From positions 21,033,716-21,097,715 of the forward strand of contig NC_045144.1 of assembly GCF_008831285.2 (NCBI RefSeq): 64,000 nt of DNA, read 5' to 3'. The position numbers were made by a program, and so were the translations under genes. Under the pieces are notes generated by a model. The model worked only from the letters and a program-made list of their open reading frames with translations. It was not told the DNA's origin and did not search any database. The stretch is from Nymphaea colorata (Eukaryota > Streptophyta > Magnoliopsida > Nymphaeales > Nymphaeaceae). Below are positions 1 to 11,526 of this stretch, in pieces. Positions within the stretch are counted from its first letter, which is position 1. Each line of letters starts with the position of its first letter.

Positions 1-435
1 AGGCCGGCTGCAACTGCCGCACACATGCAGAGCCATGCGTCGGAACTGTGCGGCAGCATCCAAGAAGCGGTTCGCATCCGTGCACGGCATATTCCAGACG
101 GTGAGCCCATCCAGCTCACCTTCATTCTGCAGCTCTCCCAGGTTTTGCCCGGCCAGGACGCCGGTGAGGGTCTGGAAGCGTCCGAGCCCACCAGGACGGT
201 TCCAGCATCCAAGTCGTCGGTGCATTCGTTGAAGAGAAAGAGAGCGGCCATGGATGGTAATGGCGATGATCCGCTAGCAAAGAAGGTCTGCGTCATCTGC
301 CAGGACGAGTTCGGCAAGGAAGGGAGCTTGGCCGCCATGCCCTGCGACCACGAGTTCCATGAGAAATGCATCGTTGGTTGGCTCGAACGAGCCCACTCTT
401 GTCCACTCTGTAGGTTCCAGTTGCCGACCGATTGA
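1..435 (+). CDS. A-type RING-H2 protein, 5' end cut off by window (A1)
   Basis: The reading frame is open from base 1 and ends at TGA 433-435. Comparison with the complete copy at 20949-21575 shows that this is residues 65-208 of a 208-aa protein, so the start codon lies outside the window. The C-terminus carries a complete RING-H2 finger with spacing C-x2-C-x14-C-x-H-x2-H-x2-C-x10-C-x2-C and the Trp that usually contacts the E2 enzyme. This family generally acts as single-subunit E3 ubiquitin ligases. A basic KRKR patch before the RING resembles a nuclear localisation signal. It is almost identical to the 20949 and 29765 copies, so the duplication is recent. It is followed 1.8 kb downstream by a B-type gene in the same orientation. 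Substrate unknown. Confidence 0.85.
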   Translation, partial: RPAATAAHMQSHASELCGSIQEAVRIRARHIPDGEPIQLTFILQLSQVLPGQDAGEGLEASEPTRTVPASKSSVHSLKRKRAAMDGNGDDPLAKKVCVICQDEFGKEGSLAAMPCDHEFHEKCIVGWLERAHSCPLCRFQLPTD

Positions 436-1966
436 TGTACTCACCAATGTATTTAGGTTATACCCATGTTCATTGGGCTCATGACCTACGTTTTTTTCTG
501 ATACGAATCATTGATTCATCTGATGTATGAACATTTTAAACCTTATTCTATGTGTAAGATGCAGGTTTTTCAAGTAATACAATTTTTGCCTGGAAATCTA
601 TTATAAATACTAGTTTGTTCATGGTGGATCTTAGATATTAATTATATATGGAAGCTGGAAAATTAAAGAAAGACTCCGCTCTGGCCGGGATCCATGGATT
701 TGAACATGAAGATTCATTTACATTTGCTGCAAACACAGCAGTGGAAATTTAAACTCCCTCTCACCTGCAAATGGTTTCAACACGTCCATTTGATGCACAG
801 ATAATAAGATCTAACAAGGATTCAAAATGAGTCAGTTTAGATTTTTCCAATCCTTCTAACAAATCGAAATGAATCCGCCTTTTATATGTTCAAGTGGATT
901 CTAGCTTGCAGGGGTTGCGTTCATGTGTTTACCGGCAAAAAGGTCACGATTGTTGGCTTCACACAGACAAACTAAACGGTCATCCCGTGGATCTTAATTA
1001 CCGAGTGTTTTGAAAAACCAGTTCTGCCATTGATAACTTTCTCATGGTTAATCTTGAATTTAACTTAATGTAAATCGAAGTGATCACTACTAGATTTTTG
1101 TTTTATGGTAATTAAAAATATGATTTCATGGTGATATATATATTTTTTGTATACCTTTGATCTTGTGGATGGCATAAAAACGAAGCCATTACTGATACCG
1201 ATCCTTGCCGCAGTATGTGTGGTACGCAGAGCGTTTGAGATTATAGCAAAAACAGTTCTGTGAGGAAGTTGAAGATATCTAAGTAAACATTAAGTCAATA
1301 TGATTAAAAAAACTAAAATTTATGAACAGTATTACAAAATAATAACTGATAAGCAACATACATGAGTACTAGATTCATTTATTTTTAACAAAAAGACTTA
1401 GTTCATGTCTTAATGATGTTGTTTAATAGTTAAAATTGATGCTAAATTAAACAGTCTAGATTTAGACAATTCCTAGCCGACTCAACGAATTAAGCTGACG
1501 ATTTGGATCGGCTTGGCCCCGGCTCAGCCTGATCTGTAGCCATACGAGAACATAAGAAGAAGAAGAAGATGATGATGAGATGGAGAACCCAATTGCACGC
1601 ATTCAGTCAATGTCATTAGCTAAAATTTATGTGGGTCAAGCTCAATTCAATAAAATGATTCCATGTAAATTCTTCAAATGTCAATTTCCATTTAATTAGT
1701 AGTGAGCGTACTAAGATGATATATATCCTACAGTTAGAACATACATTTATGTGTTCCAATTCCATAAAAAAAATTTGTGAAAACCAATGAGGAAACTGCA
1801 AAATAAAAAATGGTGCGTCCAGTAGATAAGTTTGGAAAATAAATGAACAGTTGGGACGGCTGAAGCAATTTAGATCTGCTTACGATTTAGAGAGATATAT
1901 ATATTCACCTACAAGTCTAAGCTGCATCCGAATCCTATCCACGTAAACGGTTGTTGCCATCTGGAT
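436..1966. other. 3' flank of A1, part of the duplicated A-B segment
   Basis: No gene seen. The stretch is AT-rich and recurs nearly base for base at 21576-23100 (+) and, reverse complemented, at 28260-29764, so it belongs to the segmental duplication carrying the RING genes. Around 1080-1180 it contains a dispersed motif beginning GTGATCACTACT that also occurs in unrelated flanks at 11.2, 33.9, 39.4, 52.5 and 55.0 kb. Confidence 0.7.
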
Positions 1967-1990
1967 TTAGATATATATCTCTATATATTT

Positions 1991-2177
1991 CCAGCTTCTA
2001 CACATATATCTATTAAAAAATATTGAATTAATCAAGAATGGAGATAAAGCAAGCGGCATGAGCTTCGAGTTCCAGATTCTACACATATATCTATTAAAAA
2101 ATATTGAATTAACCGAGAATGGAGATAAATCAAAAGGCATGAGTTTCCAGATCTTCGTGCTTGTTGCTTTACATATC
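1991..2177 (+). promoter_or_regulatory. Upstream region of B1 with an 81-bp tandem duplication and a TATA-like site
   Basis: Two imperfect copies of an 81-bp unit (1991-2071 and 2072-2152) lie upstream of the B-type gene. Each contains the block AGAATGGAGATAAA, which is also present upstream of A-type genes. The sequence TTTACATATC at 2168-2177 lies 88 bp before the ATG. The equivalent place is TTTATATATC at 23341-23350 in front of the deleted copy, so it may be a TATA box weakened by a T-to-C change. A purine (GA)n tract directly precedes the ATG. Promoter function is inferred from position and conservation only. Confidence 0.4.
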
Positions 2178-2264
2178 TCTTCATAGATCAATTGCTTAAG
2201 CACCGCAGCTCGAGTACTTCCAATCTGCAGAAGATCGGAGAGGGAGAGCGAGAGAGAGAGAGAG

Positions 2265-3059
2265 ATGTTGAGGACGACTGTTAGCTCGTTTACTCGCAGT
2301 TCCACGGTGGCGGCGCCGGAACCAAGAACTGGATATCACGCGACGGCTTCAGCAATGGTGCATCTGCATTTCCAGACAAGGATCTGTTCAGAAACCGGAG
2401 GAGCTGAAGGTGGTGGTGAAGTAGGTGGTTCAACGGAGACTCCGGCGGTTCATGTTCTCCGCTTGTTCACGAGCTCCGTCATCGTGACCCGCAGCAGCTT
2501 GCGGACACGAGAGGAAGTCGTGGAGCACGTCCGGCGACACTTCTCCGATCACGAGTGCGGGTTGCTTCTCGGTTGGGCCGACCATGTTGCAATTGAGATG
2601 TGCGACTTGATCCTGCAGCCGGGAGATGGCCGGGCGGCGTTGAGTCCCGGCGAGGTTCAGACGGTATCGTTGACTACCACCGTCACTTATCACTCAATGG
2701 ACTCCCGGGAAGATGTTGACGGCGATTTGGAGGATCCGACCGAAGATATGACGGAAGCTCAGGAGGAGATGGATCTTGCCGACGATTTGGAGGAGTTGGC
2801 CGACGACGATGCTCTGTTTGCTTACGAGGCGGTGGCGGCCCCAGCGTCGAAGGCGTCCGTAGATGCCTTGGAGAGGAAGAAGGCGGAGGAAAATGGCCAG
2901 AATACGTGCGTGGTTTGCCAGGCTGAAGTTGGTAGAGGAGACTGCCTGGCTAGAATGCCTTGCTCCCATGAATTTCATGAAGGCTGCATCCTGGCATGGC
3001 TTCGACAAGCCCATTCTTGCCCTGTCTGTCGCCATGAGTTGCCGACTGATGATTATTGA
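2265..3059 (+). CDS. B-type RING-H2 protein, 264 aa (B1)
   Basis: An intronless frame from ATG 2265 to TGA, likely a RING-H2 E3 ubiquitin ligase. Residues 30-145 form an unrecognised domain with a motif like EEVVEHVRRHF and the core WADHVAIEMCDLI. Residues 149-182 are strongly acidic. A linker containing PASK follows, then the RING-H2 at 215-255 (C-x2-C-x14-C-x-H-x2-H-x2-C-x10-C-x2-C, with Trp in AWL). There is no signal peptide or membrane segment, so a cytosolic or nuclear protein is expected. The ATG is supported by four homologous genes starting with MLR at the same place. It is nearly identical to the inverted copy at 27107-27901. Partner E2 and substrate unknown. Confidence 0.85.
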   Translation: MLRTTVSSFTRSSTVAAPEPRTGYHATASAMVHLHFQTRICSETGGAEGGGEVGGSTETPAVHVLRLFTSSVIVTRSSLRTREEVVEHVRRHFSDHECGLLLGWADHVAIEMCDLILQPGDGRAALSPGEVQTVSLTTTVTYHSMDSREDVDGDLEDPTEDMTEAQEEMDLADDLEELADDDALFAYEAVAAPASKASVDALERKKAEENGQNTCVVCQAEVGRGDCLARMPCSHEFHEGCILAWLRQAHSCPVCRHELPTDDY

Positions 3060-3337
3060 CAGATTTCATGCATTTTTATTGTTGATTAAAGATGTAAATC
3101 AACATTTTATCAGATATGTAATATTTCATATGTTGATGAACAATTTTTCATCCTTGTTCTATATTGACAATGCAAATATACGCCAACATTTTATTTTAGT
3201 TCAAATTTGCCTGAACTCCATCTATATATTTTTCTCTGAATCTTTTCCTGTTTTGATTCCTGACCTGACCACTCCTCGCTCCCATTTTAGGCAAAAAGTC
3301 CCACAACCTTCTCTCTCTCTCTCTCTCTCTCTCTATG

Positions 3338-3373
<36 letters not shown>

Positions 3374-3840
3374 GCACACGATCATCTCTCGCATCTTCGA
3401 CATTGTGCTCGTGACTTCATTCTCTCTTTCACGATCGAAGATATTCCAGTGATTGCATCCGTATCTTTGTTCTTGCTGGGAAATTGGAGAACTAAAGCAT
3501 TCATATATACGCAGGAATGGGAATAACAGAGACAATCTTATATTAATCCCAATGGATCTTGCAGAATATGCTGAGATGAATCTGTTCCAATATGATCGAT
3601 GCGTCTATCATGGTTCTTTGATTGAATTTTCTTGGAAGAAGACTCATGGATTTTTCTTTTTCGGTACAGATCAAATGATTTTTCAAAACGAATTAAAGTG
3701 TGGATAATTTTCAGTAAAATGATTCCATACAAATTCTTCAAATGTGACAAGTTATGCATGTCTCTCTCTCTCTCTCTCTCTCTCTCTAACTGGTGTTCCC
3801 AAGCGGAGGGTTGTAGGGCTTTGAAACCCTCCGCCTCCAT
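3060..3840. other. 3' flank of B1 with CT and TA microsatellites
   Basis: No gene supported. It is homologous to 23946-24824 and, inverted, to 26284-27106 and 17986-18725. It holds (CT)n at about 3311-3333, (TA)n at about 3340-3370 and a second (CT)n at 3762-3787. An 84-codon open frame inside it is not protein-constrained (see rejected items). Confidence 0.65.
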
Positions 3841-4229
3841 GCTAAGGCTGTTCATGAGCGAGTGAGTATGAACCAAATTGAGTCGAGTTCACATGTCTGG
3901 AAAGAAACTCAAACTCTACTTGAGCTGAGCTCGGCTTGAGTTTGATTTCATTAGCTTGAGCTTGACTTGGCTCCGTTTTAAAAAAAAAAATTATTTTTTT
4001 GACCTCCCACATACTAATCACATGTGTATCCATTGAGCAATCTATTTTGTTTGATCATTTTATGATATGTATTTTATATATTTTCTTTCTCGAACTTAAC
4101 CAGTTTATGCGAGCCAAACCCACTTAACGTGGGCTCGACTTGTTTAGGTTATTGAGTTCATTTGTTAACTCAAACTCAACTGGTTTAATAAATGAGTCGA
4201 GTTTAAGTTCGATTCGAACTTCACTCGTT
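3841..4229. repeat. MITE-like repeat ending in TTGAACAGCCCTA
   Basis: The left end reads GGCTGTTCATGAGCGAG and the right end CTCGTTGAACAGCCCTA, giving imperfect terminal inverted repeats. The body is rich in GAGCTCGA-type words. Relatives lie at 7675-8042 and inside the 24825-25996 and 35025-36196 units. It resembles a non-autonomous DNA transposon. The target site duplication was not resolved. Confidence 0.55.
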
Positions 4230-4323
4230 GAACAGCCCTACTTTAGGCGGAGGATGTGGAGAGTTTGCAAAGGGTTGAACAGCCCTACTCTAGGCGGAGG
4301 ATGTGGAGAGTTTGCAAAGGGAA
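4230..4323. repeat. 47-bp tandem repeat, two copies
   Basis: Two copies of a 47-bp unit beginning GAACAGCCCTACT (4230-4276 and 4277-4323) differ at very few bases. The unit starts with the terminal sequence of the preceding MITE-like element, so it probably arose at that element's edge. Short open frames here are by-products of the repeat. Confidence 0.75.
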
Positions 4324-4959
4324 GAGACACCTTACACCGAGGAGGGTTTGCAGGCAGATGGTGTGGAGGGTGAAACCATCTGCTTTTCTCCGCCTAGTGG
4401 AGAAAATTGTTCTCTTTATTTTTCTTATTGTAATAAGTTGGTATTTTGCATAAAAAAAAGTACAAAACATATATTAGGCTCACTTCTACGGTTCCACCTG
4501 CCTACGCCTCAAACTTTCGTGGCAATGAATCTTTAGTTGATGTCCAGAACTGGATGATGTTCTGGCTCTGTCATGAATGGAAAGAGTAGAGTTGACATGC
4601 AGAATCCAAAGTGATTTTTTTAATTATTTTCTTCAATCAGACGACAACTTAATGAGCTTCAAAGGCTACATGATAATTTATTGGCTTCTGGTCTGTTAAA
4701 TAGCTAAGGTACTGTGGGATGTCCAGAAGGGTATTTTGGAAAGTTGATTTAATTCTATATTTATTTGTTCCATGTAAAAGAGATGAAACAGCTCGAAAAG
4801 TCATCCTTTAATGTGTAAACCTTTGAATTTATTCAACAAAGTTCAGCATTCCCAATCTGCCAATAGGCCAAGTAATTAGACTTGAATATTATAGAGAATA
4901 AATGTCATTGCATGATAGATGATGCATTTTGTCCAAGAAAAAACCAGTTGGCTTCGTAA
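4324..4959. other. No gene seen
   Basis: AT-rich non-coding sequence. The first 80 bases resemble part of the 1172-bp unit at 35025-36196 (GGAGGGTTT and CTATCTGCTT-like words). Nothing else recognised. Confidence 0.5.
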
Positions 4960-5255
4960 GCACGACTGGGCGTCGGGCCGGGAAAAACCTGGCTTAGGCC
5001 GGGCCCGGGCCCGATAGGCTGGCCCATTTAGGATTAAAAAATAATTTTTTAAAATTTTTTTGTTTTAATAATATATATTTATTGATAACAAATATATTTT
5101 ATATTTAAAAATTTTATTTTATAATTAAAATTTTATTTTTTATTTTTAAACGGGCCAAGCCTAGCTGGACCTGGGCTATCAGGCCGGGCTGACCAGCCCG
5201 ACGGACCCGATCGGGCTGCACCTTATCGGGCCAGGCCTGCCCAATACCCACCCTT
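4960..5255. repeat. GGGCCGGGC-type MITE, copy 1
   Basis: GC-rich ends with words such as GGCCCGGGCCC enclose an AT-rich middle. The right end GGGCAATACCCACCCTTA-like sequence is the imperfect inverted complement of the left end. A second copy with the same layout lies at 10245-10530. This structure fits a non-autonomous DNA transposon of the hAT-like type common in plants. No clear target site duplication found. Confidence 0.6.
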
Positions 5256-7276
5256 AGCCACCATAAATTTTGGTGGCACTTAATACAAACTTTCAAGTTT
5301 TGATGGTCTGCACAAGTTTTGAGAATCCACGTATAATAGGAGACCTTGGAAATATTCCGTATTTTCTATAAAAGATAGAGATTCTTCTACACTTTTTATA
5401 TATATATATACCCTCAACTTTTATTTGACTAATTGGATTCAGGTTGGAGAAGACCTTGTTAAGGTCACCGCAAAGCTCAACAAAGAGAGCAAGTTGTGTG
5501 GGCAGCTGGAGCTCACAACAAGCATGATGGGACCTGGTTATATGCGGTTATGAGTTATGACAAAAATATTTCCGTTTACACATAAAAACGAAAACCTGAC
5601 AAAAATGAAAATCACGAAAAAAGTAATATATATATATATATATTAAATTACCAAAATGTCTCTCTACTCTTGCTACCTACAATGTAGGTTGGGTGCTCAT
5701 AACAGCACCCAACTCAATCTAAACAAGCATAGGCCAAAAAAAAAAAAAAAGAAATGAATTGTTGAAAAAAATGTTTTATTTTTAATTGTCTCGGTTTTTT
5801 TATCTTTACAAAAAATTGATTTTTTTTGTGAAATAATTTTATCATTTGACTTACAAAATTTCCTGGTGCGAACAAATAAAATCTCTATAAAACAGAATCG
5901 ACAATGAATGAAAAGTAGAGTTGATTTCAAATGGGAAAAAAGGAGAGAAACATAGGCATTACATAAACGTGGTCCTCCATTTTGGAGAACAATTGAAAAT
6001 CAAATGACATGGTCAAACACTTTACGGCATGACCTTTACTTTAGTGAACAAAGAAATACAATATGTTTGTCACTGCCATGAAGCTTAGAGAATAAACATA
6101 ATGGTAGCTCAAGTTCAACGAATAACCAATACATAATTCATTAGTAGACCATTACTTTTTTCTCCAAGGTTTGATTGTAGCACGCAGTTACCCCATGATT
6201 ATCGCATTATAATTTGTTAAAATAGTAAATTTCTTAACGTTGAGCATCATTTTCACCAGTATCAAGCAACATCAAGTTCCCAGAGTAATACAACAACCAA
6301 TAAATCTCTTATATGTTACATTCAACAATAAACCTTGTCTAAGATGAATTTTAGTTCGCTATTTGCCTCATTTCCCCCCTTTTCTTTAAGTTCAAACGTA
6401 TAAATAACTATTCATGATAGACAAGTTTAAATTGTTTGGGCAATAGCTTAGAATAGATGTATCCATAACACAATAAAACTACTGAAAAACGTACTTTAAT
6501 TGACCTACCGTTTGTTCGGTAGAGTTTATGTCGGTTTGATTTTTTGGTTCGGAAGGAGATTAAGCTTGCGCTGGTAGTTCCCTTGTGTGTGTTTGTGTTG
6601 GTAGATTATGACTTTTGTGCCTTTTTCACAAATGTAACATTATGATAACTAGCTCTGTTGGCTCCTAAAATCCAATATAGTTACTTAAAATTCATGGGTT
6701 TTTTTTATGAATCCTGTATTTTCATGATTGTATAGGCCTTGAAACGTGGACAATCTTAAGATTTCATACGGTGAGAAGAAGAAGAAAATGGTCATCTTCA
6801 ATCCGAGCTCTGACATAGAGGGGACGGGGGGACTTCACATGCATATTGTGAATGCAAGAGCAGTATCTTCGACATTCAACACTACTTATTTTTCTTTTAT
6901 TTTTCCTTTCTCTTGACATGATAGATATATAAGCATGTGTCTCTAATTGAACAGTAATGGAGCAAACAACAACAGTTATGGACCAGTAAACAATAGAACT
7001 AGCTTAAGCACGCGTTGGATGGAATGCTCTAATTTACGCATTTCATTTGTTTATCTGAGGGCTCTGCTTCTTGGAATCATGCTTCTTCTACATTCGATAA
7101 TGTTTATTTGTTTACAGATGTAGAAGTTTTACTCTTCTTATGTGCTTTTACCTAAAACATGAGCACATTGTTGGATTTTTGGTGTCCTGTTATGATGCTG
7201 AACTGATACATTCCATGTTTTGAGTTTCCATATAAACCATTTACCACTAGCACCTGCTTTTTTATCTTCAGTTGTA
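5256..7276. other. Intergenic, one possible exon relic at 5441-5548
   Basis: Mostly AT-rich non-coding sequence. A 36-codon open stretch at about 5441-5548 follows an acceptor-like TTCAG. It reads in part GEDLVKVTAKLNKESK and ends in TGA, with composition unlike its surroundings. It may be a captured or decayed exon; I cannot name the parent gene. Nothing else recognised. Confidence 0.3.
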
Positions 7277-7281
7277 GTAGG

Positions 7282-7567
7282 TGTTGGTGTATGGAAGTTG
7301 ATCCATACTGAACACTCATTTGTAAGGGCATACATGTCATTTTGTACAAATGCGGGTTTGCCCTAATCCTTATGTTTTGAGGATGGCCGCCGCTTGAGAG
7401 TGTCTGTTCTGTGTGTTCATAGAAGAGAGAGAATACAAGAGATCTGTGCAACCGTGGACGTAGGAGATTATTGCTCTGAACCACGTGAATCGTTGTCTTC
7501 TTCATTGTTGCTTCTAACCCCCTCTTGAATGTGCGAGAGGAGAGTTTATTGTGTATTGTTCCTAACA
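7282..7567. mobile_element. Solo LTR, copia-like family, copy 1
   Basis: The element begins TGTTGGTGTATGG and ends TTCCTAACA, with TGTT/AACA terminal inverted repeats. It is flanked by a perfect 5-bp target duplication GTAGG (7277-7281 and 7568-7572). No internal retrotransposon region is present, so this is a solo LTR left by LTR-LTR recombination. A second copy lies at 48832-49153. Length 286 bp. Confidence 0.9.
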
Positions 7568-7674
7568 GTAGGTTCACCTATTCTCTCGTTCCGTCCTCTG
7601 ACTCTCCCACCTGATGCCGTTCTCCTGACAACATCAACCTGATCCAACTAAATGGTCCAGCAGCAACTTAATAT

Positions 7675-8042
7675 ATTACTGTTCATGAGCAAGTTTGAGC
7701 TCAGTGTGGTCAGTTTGAAATCGGCTCAAGTGCCTTGAATGCTCGATCTTGACTCGAGTATGATTTCATTAGCTCGAGCTCGACTCAGCTCGTATTCTTA
7801 AAACCAAACTCGGCTCTATTTGAGCTCGAGGTTCACCAAGCCAAGCATTTAATTCAAAAAGTATTTTAGATCATTTTAGCAATCTAATCACTTGCACAGA
7901 TATTTGAGGAATCTACTTTTTTAAATAATTTTATGAAACATATTTTATATAATTTCTTTCACAAGCTTAACCGACTTTAACAAGCCGAACCCACTTAACT
8001 CGAGTTGAGTTCAAGTTAGCTCGATTCGTTGAACAGCCCTTA
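7675..8042. repeat. MITE-like repeat of the GGGCTGTTCA family
   Basis: It has the same terminal words and GAGCTCGA-rich body as 3841-4229: left end ACTGTTCATGAGCAAG, right end TCGTTGAACAGCCCTTA. It is a diverged member of the same non-autonomous element family. Confidence 0.55.
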
Positions 8043-9721
8043 GCTTGATAGTCGCATCCATCGGCCCATTTGCATCCTTGTATTTAAGACTTATTATGGT
8101 GGAACATAATTTGTCTCTTAACTAGTCCGACTGATTGTATTACGATGGCCTATTATATATTTAAAGAGCGTTGTCATCTTATAGACAATAACGACTCTTT
8201 TTTTTTTTTTTTTTGCTTAAAAAATGAAACTGAAACTTTACATTGAAAATAATAGTATTCAAGACTTAATGTAGACGAAATGAATTCTGGGCAAATCATG
8301 GGCTGAATTTTTTTATCAATGGTAAATTTTTTTAAAAAAAAAATTATATGGAACAAATATTACATTTCATGAAACACCCTTTAGAGTGCATCTCTATATC
8401 TGTCATTAACGCAAATATTACAAACACGATTAGCAGATTTGTTCATCCTACGATCGGCTACCTTCAAGTTATCTAGACCTACTAATTTCAAAGGTACCCC
8501 ATATAGTAGATATTGCTATTGCATTGAAATAATTGATATTGAATTAATGATTGTCCATCAATATGGCAGACACTAACTCCATGGAGATTGACTTGCTTGT
8601 TGTATTGTAGAGTTTGAGTAAAGGCACGGTGTCATTGGCCTTTTGCTTGTTCCAACACAGATCCGAGCTTAAAAAAAATGTAGAGGGAGTATATATTAGG
8701 CAAATATCAAGCCACTTGGATAAAAAAGAAAAATCAGATCTATTAAAATTAATTATTCAAATGTTGTTTTACAACTCAAGGTCTTTTAGACAAGCAACTT
8801 GAGGGTGGAGAAATCTTTATTTTCTATGTATATATAAAACCGGAGCGTGTGGAGAAATCTCAAATATCCAGTCTCCATGGTCACTGATGGTACATTTTTG
8901 CACTTACAGGTACATATGCAATAGATAGTGGTACATGATCTTATTCTTTCTCTACTTTGAATAATTTTGCAAATGTTTGAGCTTTTTTGGTCACTCCTTT
9001 CATATTTTATGTTGTTTCAGCAAAACATGTTTACATTTAATAATGATTTCATTTATCAGGTGCTCCTACCATATAATCAACACAATGTCAAGATTAGTTA
9101 AAGTGCATAGAGGAACAGAAAAATTACCATATAATCAACACGCTGTGAAAATTACTTAAAAGTGTATTAAAGAACACAAAAAGCAATGCTTAGATGTTAA
9201 CTGAAGTAAAAGATGCTCATATTTAATATGTTAAGGTAAAGATGTCGTTGCCATATGTAAATTGGTTGTAAATTATAGCTGAAATATGTGACCCATGTTT
9301 TCCTAGATTGGTCTTTCATTTTTAATTTCAAGGACCTAAATTGATGTTGCAATAAAGCTTGCAGTTCCTATTGCTTTTTTTTTTTTTGGTTCCTTTCTGT
9401 TGATCCTTTTTCCTTTGAAATAAATACTTAGTGTTTACCTTCTTGACCCTTTGATATCTTGGTTTTGTGCAAAGATCTTGACAGACATAATAAGGACGTC
9501 ATGTGTTCGTTCATGATTTATTTATTTGAATCCTACATGACTTTCCACAGGTTTGAACCCATATGTAATGGTGGTTCAGTGGATTGTGTTCATTTATGGG
9601 CCTTACTGCATTTGCCATTGGACTACATTTGATTTGAGGATGTTTTGTCATTTTGTATTCAACCGGTTCTTATTTCAATTCATTTTTTAGTGCATTTTCA
9701 ATTCTAAGTACTTGTCACAAT
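8043..9721. other. No gene seen
   Basis: AT-rich non-coding sequence. It includes a T-rich run near 8200 and two nearby copies of ACCATATAATCAACAC (about 9068 and 9127). No coding exon or RNA gene recognised. Confidence 0.5.
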
Positions 9722-9892
9722 CAGGAGCGGAGCCAGGATTTTTTTTATGGGCGGGCCAAACGATCCACGCGTCGAGTCAAGAGGAGCGATGGGTCAGGCC
9801 AAACTAAAAAAAATTAAATTTTTCAATATAATTTTTTTTCCTTTACTCACCCGGGCCATGGCCTAGGCGAGCCCCCCCTCCCTTCGCCCCTG
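9722..9892. mobile_element. hAT-like MITE, copy 1
   Basis: It starts CAGGAGCGGAGCCAGGATT and ends TTCGCCCCTG, matching the clearer copy at 36471-36645 in size, ends and internal words (GGGCGGGCCAAACGATC). The flanking 8-mers no longer match exactly, so this is an older insertion. Confidence 0.65.
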
Positions 9893-10244
9893 TTTCAAAG
9901 GGAATAAAAAAAATAAACACATAATACTTGTTCTGAAACAAAGATTATGACTCATATTTCTCAAGGGACTCAAATTGATAGCTTGTGCATTTTATAAGTA
10001 ACCCATATCTCTAAAACTATCTTACAATGTAAAAAAAGGGAATGTTTTTTTCATGTTAATGTACGGGTAAAGAGTTTTGTGGAAGTTCATTGCTTTTGTC
10101 AGAGGGCGTGAACATGAACAAAACAACCCACATATAAATGTTTCCAGATTCAATACATTCTCGTGATGTGGCATACCCTGTTGTTTTCTTATGTCTTGGT
10201 TCTGACCTCATGGGCTTTTGAAGCAACGCCTGATTGCACTGGAT
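9893..10244. other. No gene seen
   Basis: Short AT-rich spacer between two MITE-like elements. Nothing recognised. Confidence 0.5.
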
Positions 10245-10530
10245 GTCTGGTCGGGCTGCTGCCGGGCTGGCCCGGCCTGGCCCCGATCGGGAAAAACCAG
10301 GCCCGGGTCAACCCGGCCCGGTCCGTTTAGATTAAAAAAATATTTTTTTTGACTTTTTTGTTTTAATAATATATATTTATTATTATTAAATATATTTTTT
10401 ATTTAAAATTTTATTTTATAATTAAAAATTTTATTTTTTAATTTTAAATGGGCCGAGCCCGAACCGAGACCCAGGCTATCGGGCCGGCCCTTAGCAGGCC
10501 GAGCTGGCCCGATACCCACCCTTAATTTCA
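10245..10530. repeat. GGGCCGGGC-type MITE, copy 2
   Basis: It has the same organisation as 4960-5255: GC-rich ends, an AT-rich centre with TTTTAATAATATATATTTATT, and a right end reading GATACCCACCCTTA. Confidence 0.6.
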
Positions 10531-10884
10531 CAGTAAGACTTTGTGCTTTCCTAGTTCAAGTAAAATGTCATTTTCCAACCCAACTTTTTCTTTTTCTTTT
10601 GACCTGTGATCATTCTTTATTTATCCCTCCCTTTAAGTAAATTTAGCTTACTTCCACCACCATCTTTGCTAATGATTTGAGAAATCGGAATTTACAATTT
10701 GTTTTTGTTTTTTAGCAGGACACTTGGGTTGTTACAGTAAGAAATTAATGAGTTCTGATGGAATCAGATGCTAGTGCCACTGTTTATGAGGAAGAGGTCT
10801 ATAAAATCGCAAATTAAACGTGGCTTGATCACGGGTGAAGGTGGATGCATATGATCACCTTATCCGCCAGTGACCAACTGCTGC

Positions 10885-11526
10885 TCACGAGCAATGGAAC
10901 ATTATAAACAAGTCCAGCTTGAGCCTGAATTAAAACTAGAGTTATAAACGAGTCGAGTTTCAAGTTATAACATTTAAGCTCGACTTGGCTCGTGTTTTCT
11001 CCGTGATTATGTCAGTAATTTTTGACAAATTTTATCACTCTTTTTCGTGTTCATTTTCATTTAAAGAAAAAAAATATATATGAATCAAGTAATAAAGACA
11101 AATGTCAGTAGTTTTCATGGAAATGTTCATTTTCATAAAGCTCTAACCGAGCTCACTTGTGCACCTTTGGCTGCTTGCAAAAAACATCTAAAAATTATTG
11201 TTATTGTTATAAAAGAAAATATATTACCATAAAATCACATTTTTAATTACCATAAAACAAAAATCCAGTAGTGATCACTAGCGCTAAACTCCTTGTGATC
11301 GGAGAGTTAAAACTTACTAAGTAATTAACATAATATTTTACAATGGAGAAGCATAATAAGAAAAAGCAAGACAATTACATCTAATTCGTTAAACTGAATA
11401 AAGAAACTCCAGCGTAAAACCGCAAGGTGATCACAATAACTCTTCATTAAATTAAACCAACGAGAAAGACGATAAAAAAAGCCTAAGAGCCATGTCAAGT
11501 CAACTCAAGAAAAGCTCTCAACCTTT
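10885..11526 (-). repeat. Inverted intron-side part of the duplicated block
   Basis: Reverse complement of 39190-39850 by eye. It includes the GTGATCACTA motif at 11272 and the AACTAGAGTTATAAACGAGTCGAG block at 10933. It is the downstream (intron) portion of the exon-1 fragment that follows on the minus strand. Confidence 0.6.

Noticed and set aside
3453-3707. 84-codon open frame downstream of B1, also open at 24465-24719 and 18106-18357
   Set aside because: It lacks an ATG at the start, is broken by TAG in the 26.4-kb copy, and base differences between the B1 and B2 flanks are overwhelmingly amino-acid changing (about 19 against 3 silent by my count). It is not under protein constraint.
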